Below are positions 6,385 to 8,068 of a stretch of DNA of 8,068 nucleotides, piece after piece. The notes under the pieces are model-generated. The model searched no databases. It was given only the letters and a program-made list of their open reading frames with translations, and was not told the DNA's origin. The position numbers and the translations under genes are program-made. The number at the start of each line of letters is the position of its first letter. The stretch's first letter is position 1. This DNA comes from an uncultured Lachnospiraceae bacterium (GTDB taxonomy: Bacteria > Bacillota > Clostridia > Lachnospirales > Lachnospiraceae): positions 1-8,068 of the forward strand of contig CADCOU010000240.1 of the NCBI GenBank assembly GCA_902803155.1, given 5' to 3'.

Positions 6385-7959
6385 ATGGGAAAAAAGAAGA
6401 AAGATGATTTTGACGCGTTTGACGCGGTCGGTCATATTGCCGATCTGGTCAATGAAGCGATCAGCAGCGGTGACTACAGCTCGCTGAATAAACAGATTAC
6501 CGAAGCGCTGAATGAAGCGGCGGATGCGGTCCATGACAGCCTGACCGGTGCGGTGCTGGGAGACAAAGCTTTCTATCGTACGGAAGGCGGGAAGACTTAC
6601 CGCGCAGGCTCGACCAGCAGCTATGAAGATGCCCAGGGGAAAGTCCGCCATACGAACAGCTTCAGGGAGGCGCGCGACACCCTGCTCGGAAGCGGCGGCG
6701 TAGCCAGCCCGGTCGGATCTTATTTCCGGTCGATCCTGGGGAGTATCTTTGGATTCGGGTCCGCGATGACCTTTATTGCGGGACTGGCGCTTGCTGCCGA
6801 AGGTTCGGTTCCGCTGCTGTTTGCGCTGTTCTTCGGCGCGGTGACTGCATTCTGCGGCTGGAATATGTTCAGGGGGATCAAGCGGATCGGAATGATCCGG
6901 CGCGCACGCAAGGTCCTGAAGATGATGGAGAACCGGGATACCATCACGGTCCGGGAGATCGCATCCGCCTTCGGAAAGGATGAGAAATGGGTCGCGGATG
7001 ACCTTCAGGATATGATCCGGGAGAGTGTGTTCACCGGCAAAGCTTACATGGACAAGGAAGAGACTGCGTTCATGACCAGTCATGAAGCCTACGAGCAGTA
7101 TCTTGCGACCATGAAGCAGTATGAGCAGAGGAAGAAAGAAGAAGAGAAAAATAAAAAGAGTGTGTTCAAAGACTCCGATCTCAGGGAATATCGCAAGATG
7201 GAGGAAGCTATTGAAGCACGCGAGAAGAGCGATGCGAAGAAGGCGGCCCGCCTGAGCAAAGAGATGCAGGAGATGGTGGAAGAAGGAAAAGCCTTTATTA
7301 CACACATCCACCAGAAAAACGAAGAGATCCCGGGTGAGGAGTTCACTGACAAGCTGAACCGTCTGGAACAGATCGTAACCAACATTTTTGACCGGGTCGC
7401 GGAGGCGCCGGAGAGCGCACCGGACATGCACCGGCTGATGAAGTACTACCTGCCGACCACACAGAAACTGGTCGATACCTATGCGACACTGGACCGCCAG
7501 AGCGTACAGGGAGCCAACATCGAGCATGCAAAAAGAGAGATCGAGGATTCTCTGGATACGATCAATGAAGCGTTTGAAAGGTTCCTGGATTCTTTCTATC
7601 AGACGACGGCATGGGATGTATCCAGCGACATCTCTGTCATGGGGCAGATGATGGCGCAGGACGGCCTCACGGGAGGACATGATTTTGCAAAGGCTGCGAA
7701 GAAACCTTCCGCTCCCGAATCTGCTGCAGCGGCGGAATCCTCCATTCCGGCGGCGCCCTGGGAATCCGCGTCTCCGGAAGATGCCGGCATAGTGCAGGGA
7801 TCAGAAGCTCAGGAGGCAGCGGAAACACCTGCATACAGTGAGCCTTCATTCAGTGAGATGTCTTTCTCGGAAACAACCTCCTGGGGCGGCGGAGCCGCCG
7901 CTGCAGCACCGGCCGGAGCGGCTGCGGCAGATTCTGCAGCGCAGGAGGAAGAACAATGA
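6385..7959 (+). CDS. xpaC: XpaC-family membrane protein (5-bromo-4-chloroindolyl phosphate hydrolysis family)
   Basis: Membrane-anchored protein of the XpaC family; the family name comes from an indicator-dye phenotype, and no phosphatase motif is visible here. It has 524 residues. A charged N-terminus and a short helical segment GHIADLVNEAISSGDYSSLN (16-35) lead to two adjacent membrane helices at about 117-138 and 142-162. A small winged-helix-like segment follows at about 184-230 (ITVREIASAFGKDEKWVADD), then a charged coiled-coil at 236-300. The family core is at 350-428: YYLPTTQKLVDTYATLD, REIEDSLDTINEAFERFLD and the closing DISVMGQMMAQDGL. Residues 438-524 are an Ala/Ser/Pro/Glu-rich tail. 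The start at 6385 (AGGAG at 6376-6380, 4-base spacer) fits the family length; an ATG at 6355 (AAAGG at 6344-6348, 6-base spacer) adds ten residues and is also plausible. Divergent from its known neighbour telA. Confidence 0.88.
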   Translation: MGKKKKDDFDAFDAVGHIADLVNEAISSGDYSSLNKQITEALNEAADAVHDSLTGAVLGDKAFYRTEGGKTYRAGSTSSYEDAQGKVRHTNSFREARDTLLGSGGVASPVGSYFRSILGSIFGFGSAMTFIAGLALAAEGSVPLLFALFFGAVTAFCGWNMFRGIKRIGMIRRARKVLKMMENRDTITVREIASAFGKDEKWVADDLQDMIRESVFTGKAYMDKEETAFMTSHEAYEQYLATMKQYEQRKKEEEKNKKSVFKDSDLREYRKMEEAIEAREKSDAKKAARLSKEMQEMVEEGKAFITHIHQKNEEIPGEEFTDKLNRLEQIVTNIFDRVAEAPESAPDMHRLMKYYLPTTQKLVDTYATLDRQSVQGANIEHAKREIEDSLDTINEAFERFLDSFYQTTAWDVSSDISVMGQMMAQDGLTGGHDFAKAAKKPSAPESAAAAESSIPAAPWESASPEDAGIVQGSEAQEAAETPAYSEPSFSEMSFSETTSWGGGAAAAAPAGAAAADSAAQEEEQ

Positions 7960-7968
7960 AGAAAAGAT

Positions 7969-7997
7969 TTGATTGAATCTGTGTTTCGCAGTATAAT
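7969..7997 (+). promoter_or_regulatory. Strong candidate promoter for the downstream zinc-ribbon gene
   Basis: TTGATT (7969-7974) and a perfect TATAAT (7992-7997) are 17 bases apart, just after the xpaC stop at 7957-7959. The match is close to sigma-A consensus and suggests the next gene is expressed independently of xpaC, perhaps in addition to read-through, since no clear terminator lies between. Confidence 0.7.
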
Positions 7998-8032
7998 AGC
8001 GCGTAGTATGTTGTGATCCCGGGAGATTGATT

Positions 8033-8068
8033 ATGAAGAGATGTATGTATTGCGGACATGAGAATGAA
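8033..8068 (+). CDS. Start of a zinc-ribbon protein gene (3' truncated)
   Basis: Only the first 12 codons are in the window: Met-Lys-Arg-Cys-Met-Tyr-Cys-Gly-His-Glu-Asn-Glu. The CxxCG(H) knuckle directly at the N-terminus is typical of bacterial zinc-ribbon proteins, where it is one half of a four-cysteine zinc site; many such proteins continue into a membrane helix or another domain, which cannot be seen here. The ATG at 8033 has GGGAG at 8021-8025 with a 7-base spacer and lies about 35 bases downstream of a strong candidate promoter. It follows xpaC in the same direction after 73 bases. The rest of the protein and its role are unknown. Confidence 0.65.
   Translation, partial: MKRCMYCGHENE

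Noticed and set aside
6289..7680. Long - strand open frame (463 codons) opposite xpaC
   Set aside because: Antisense shadow of xpaC; no family motif, and it crosses the xpaC promoter.
7965..7980. Possible terminator after xpaC (AGATT/AATCT hairpin)
   Set aside because: Only a 5-bp AT-rich stem with no T-tract, and it overlaps the -35 of the next promoter.

Overview
The window looks like a chromosomal segment from a moderately GC-rich member of the Clostridia, plausibly Lachnospiraceae or a relative. The evidence is strong AGGAGG-type ribosome binding sites, a clostridial-style branched-chain amino acid ABC operon, and a TelA/XpaC pair of the kind known from Bacillota. The taxonomic guess is inference only; no rRNA or marker gene is present.

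Region 1 (1-3602, + strand) is the end of a liv operon: livH (5' end cut off by the window edge), livM, livG and livF. These are two BPD_transp_2-type permeases and two ATPases that together drive uptake of branched-chain amino acids, or a related amino acid, delivered by an extracellular binding protein that must be encoded elsewhere. The genes are tightly packed. livM/livG and livG/livF both overlap by the same eight bases, ATGAGTGA, which implies translational coupling. LivG carries an extra segment of about 25 residues before its Q-loop, and LivF carries an N-terminal extension of about 40 residues rich in Gly, Ala and Ser.

Region 2 (3630-4679, + strand) is a membrane acyltransferase of family 3. 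It lies 27 bases after livF with no visible terminator between them, so it probably shares the liv transcript. It looks more AT-rich than its neighbours. A long hairpin at 4708-4759 follows, which can terminate transcription from both sides because the next gene converges on it.

Region 3 (4801-7959) is a divergent pair: a TelA-family protein on the - strand and an XpaC-family membrane protein on the + strand. They are separated by about 0.2 kb that holds candidate promoters in both directions, with abutting -35 elements and a perfect 9-bp tandem repeat. Both proteins keep the recognisable family core, and each carries a long Ala-rich, acidic low-complexity segment (N-terminal in TelA, C-terminal in XpaC). 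The pair is known in Bacillota and is linked loosely to envelope or toxic-anion stress, but its biochemical role is not settled.

Region 4 (7969-8068) is a near-consensus promoter followed by the first 12 codons of a gene starting with a CxxC zinc-ribbon knuckle; it runs off the window. I see no mobile element, CRISPR array, tRNA or rRNA. Nothing here is clearly a new defence or metabolic system. The least understood part is the TelA/XpaC/zinc-ribbon neighbourhood.
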